Origin: SVTX01 sp045542075
Lineage (GTDB): Bacteria; Bacillota; Clostridia; Oscillospirales; CAG-272
DNA length: 55,320 nucleotides
Assembly (NCBI GenBank): GCA_045542075.1
Contig: JAZQKI010000026.1
Location: forward strand, 1 to 55,320
Direction of reading: 5' to 3'
Part shown: positions 55,269 to 55,320 of the stretch, one piece after another
How the letters are laid out: the number at the start of each line of letters is the position of its first letter
How positions within the stretch are numbered: position 1 is the stretch's first letter
The notes under the pieces: model-generated
Databases searched by the model: none
What the model was told of the DNA's origin: nothing
The model's input: only the letters and a program-made list of their open reading frames with translations
Translations under genes and position numbers: made by a program

Positions 55269-55320
55269 CTAGGTGTAGCTCAGCTGGGAGAGCGCTACCT
55301 TGGGGTGGAAGAGGCCGCAA
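55269..55320 (+). tRNA. tRNA-Pro (GGG), cut by the window end
   Basis: Starts at 55269 with TA at positions 8-9 and a standard D arm (GCTC AGCTGGGA GAGC). The anticodon loop TTGGGGT gives GGG, reading proline. The anticodon stem CTACC / GGAAG has one A-A mismatch at pair 29-41, where GGTAG would pair fully. The T arm and 3' acceptor lie beyond the window. Confidence 0.85.

Overview
The window looks like a piece of a Bacillota (Clostridia-type) chromosome, probably from a gut or rumen anaerobe. The evidence is the rpsF-ssb-rpsR order, AGGAGG-type ribosome sites, lipoprotein and Sec signals of low-GC Gram-positive type, many sigma-A promoters with exactly 17-bp spacers, Gram-positive glycan uptake genes and very large modular surface proteins. 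No taxonomic assignment was computed.

Layout. 1-480: no gene, but a ~415-bp element built as a long imperfect inverted repeat. 486-1651 (minus): rpsF-ssb-rpsR. 1797-3916: a PAP2-like membrane protein and a short plus-strand run (TIGR04076-like protein, low-molecular-weight phosphatase, UPF0316 membrane protein). 3968-8250 (minus): malQ and a secreted type I pullulanase. 8436-9722: an S51-type peptidase-like protein and a GNAT acetyltransferase, divergent. 9869-22073 (plus): a glycan-utilisation region with lipoprotein GH53 endo-galactanase, lipoprotein GH13 amylase, an unrecognised 601-aa protein, a small zinc ribbon, a cytoplasmic GH53, then a maltodextrin-type ABC importer whose binding protein carries an extra C-terminal domain resembling SusE/SusF starch-binding modules. 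22200-25831: VUT-family transporter, SDR, alpha/beta hydrolase, MATE exporter. 25992-28496: uxaC-uxuA for hexuronate breakdown. 28687-30863: an OmpR-type two-component system followed by a small membrane protein with a candidate direct-repeat operator. 31067-32922: flavin reductase, nitroreductase, SDR. 33192-34972: a LuxR-type regulator with three ~35-bp-spaced repeats in its leader, and a small Cys-rich protein. 35030-55097: three consecutive giant secreted or surface proteins of 2641, 2002 and 2020 aa. The window ends inside a tRNA-Pro(GGG) gene.

How it fits together. Secreted pullulanase, amylase and galactanase would cut starch and pectic beta-1,4-galactan outside the cell. The ABC system would import maltodextrins (and possibly galacto-oligosaccharides), and MalQ and the cytosolic GH53 would process them inside. 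UxaC/UxuA would take hexuronates from the same plant polymers. No beta-galactosidase, hexuronate reductase or dedicated sugar regulator is in the window. The giant-protein cluster, preceded by a LuxR regulator and ending in two membrane-anchored proteins (one with six Cys/His repeats), is the best candidate for an undescribed surface system. Its function cannot be read from sequence.
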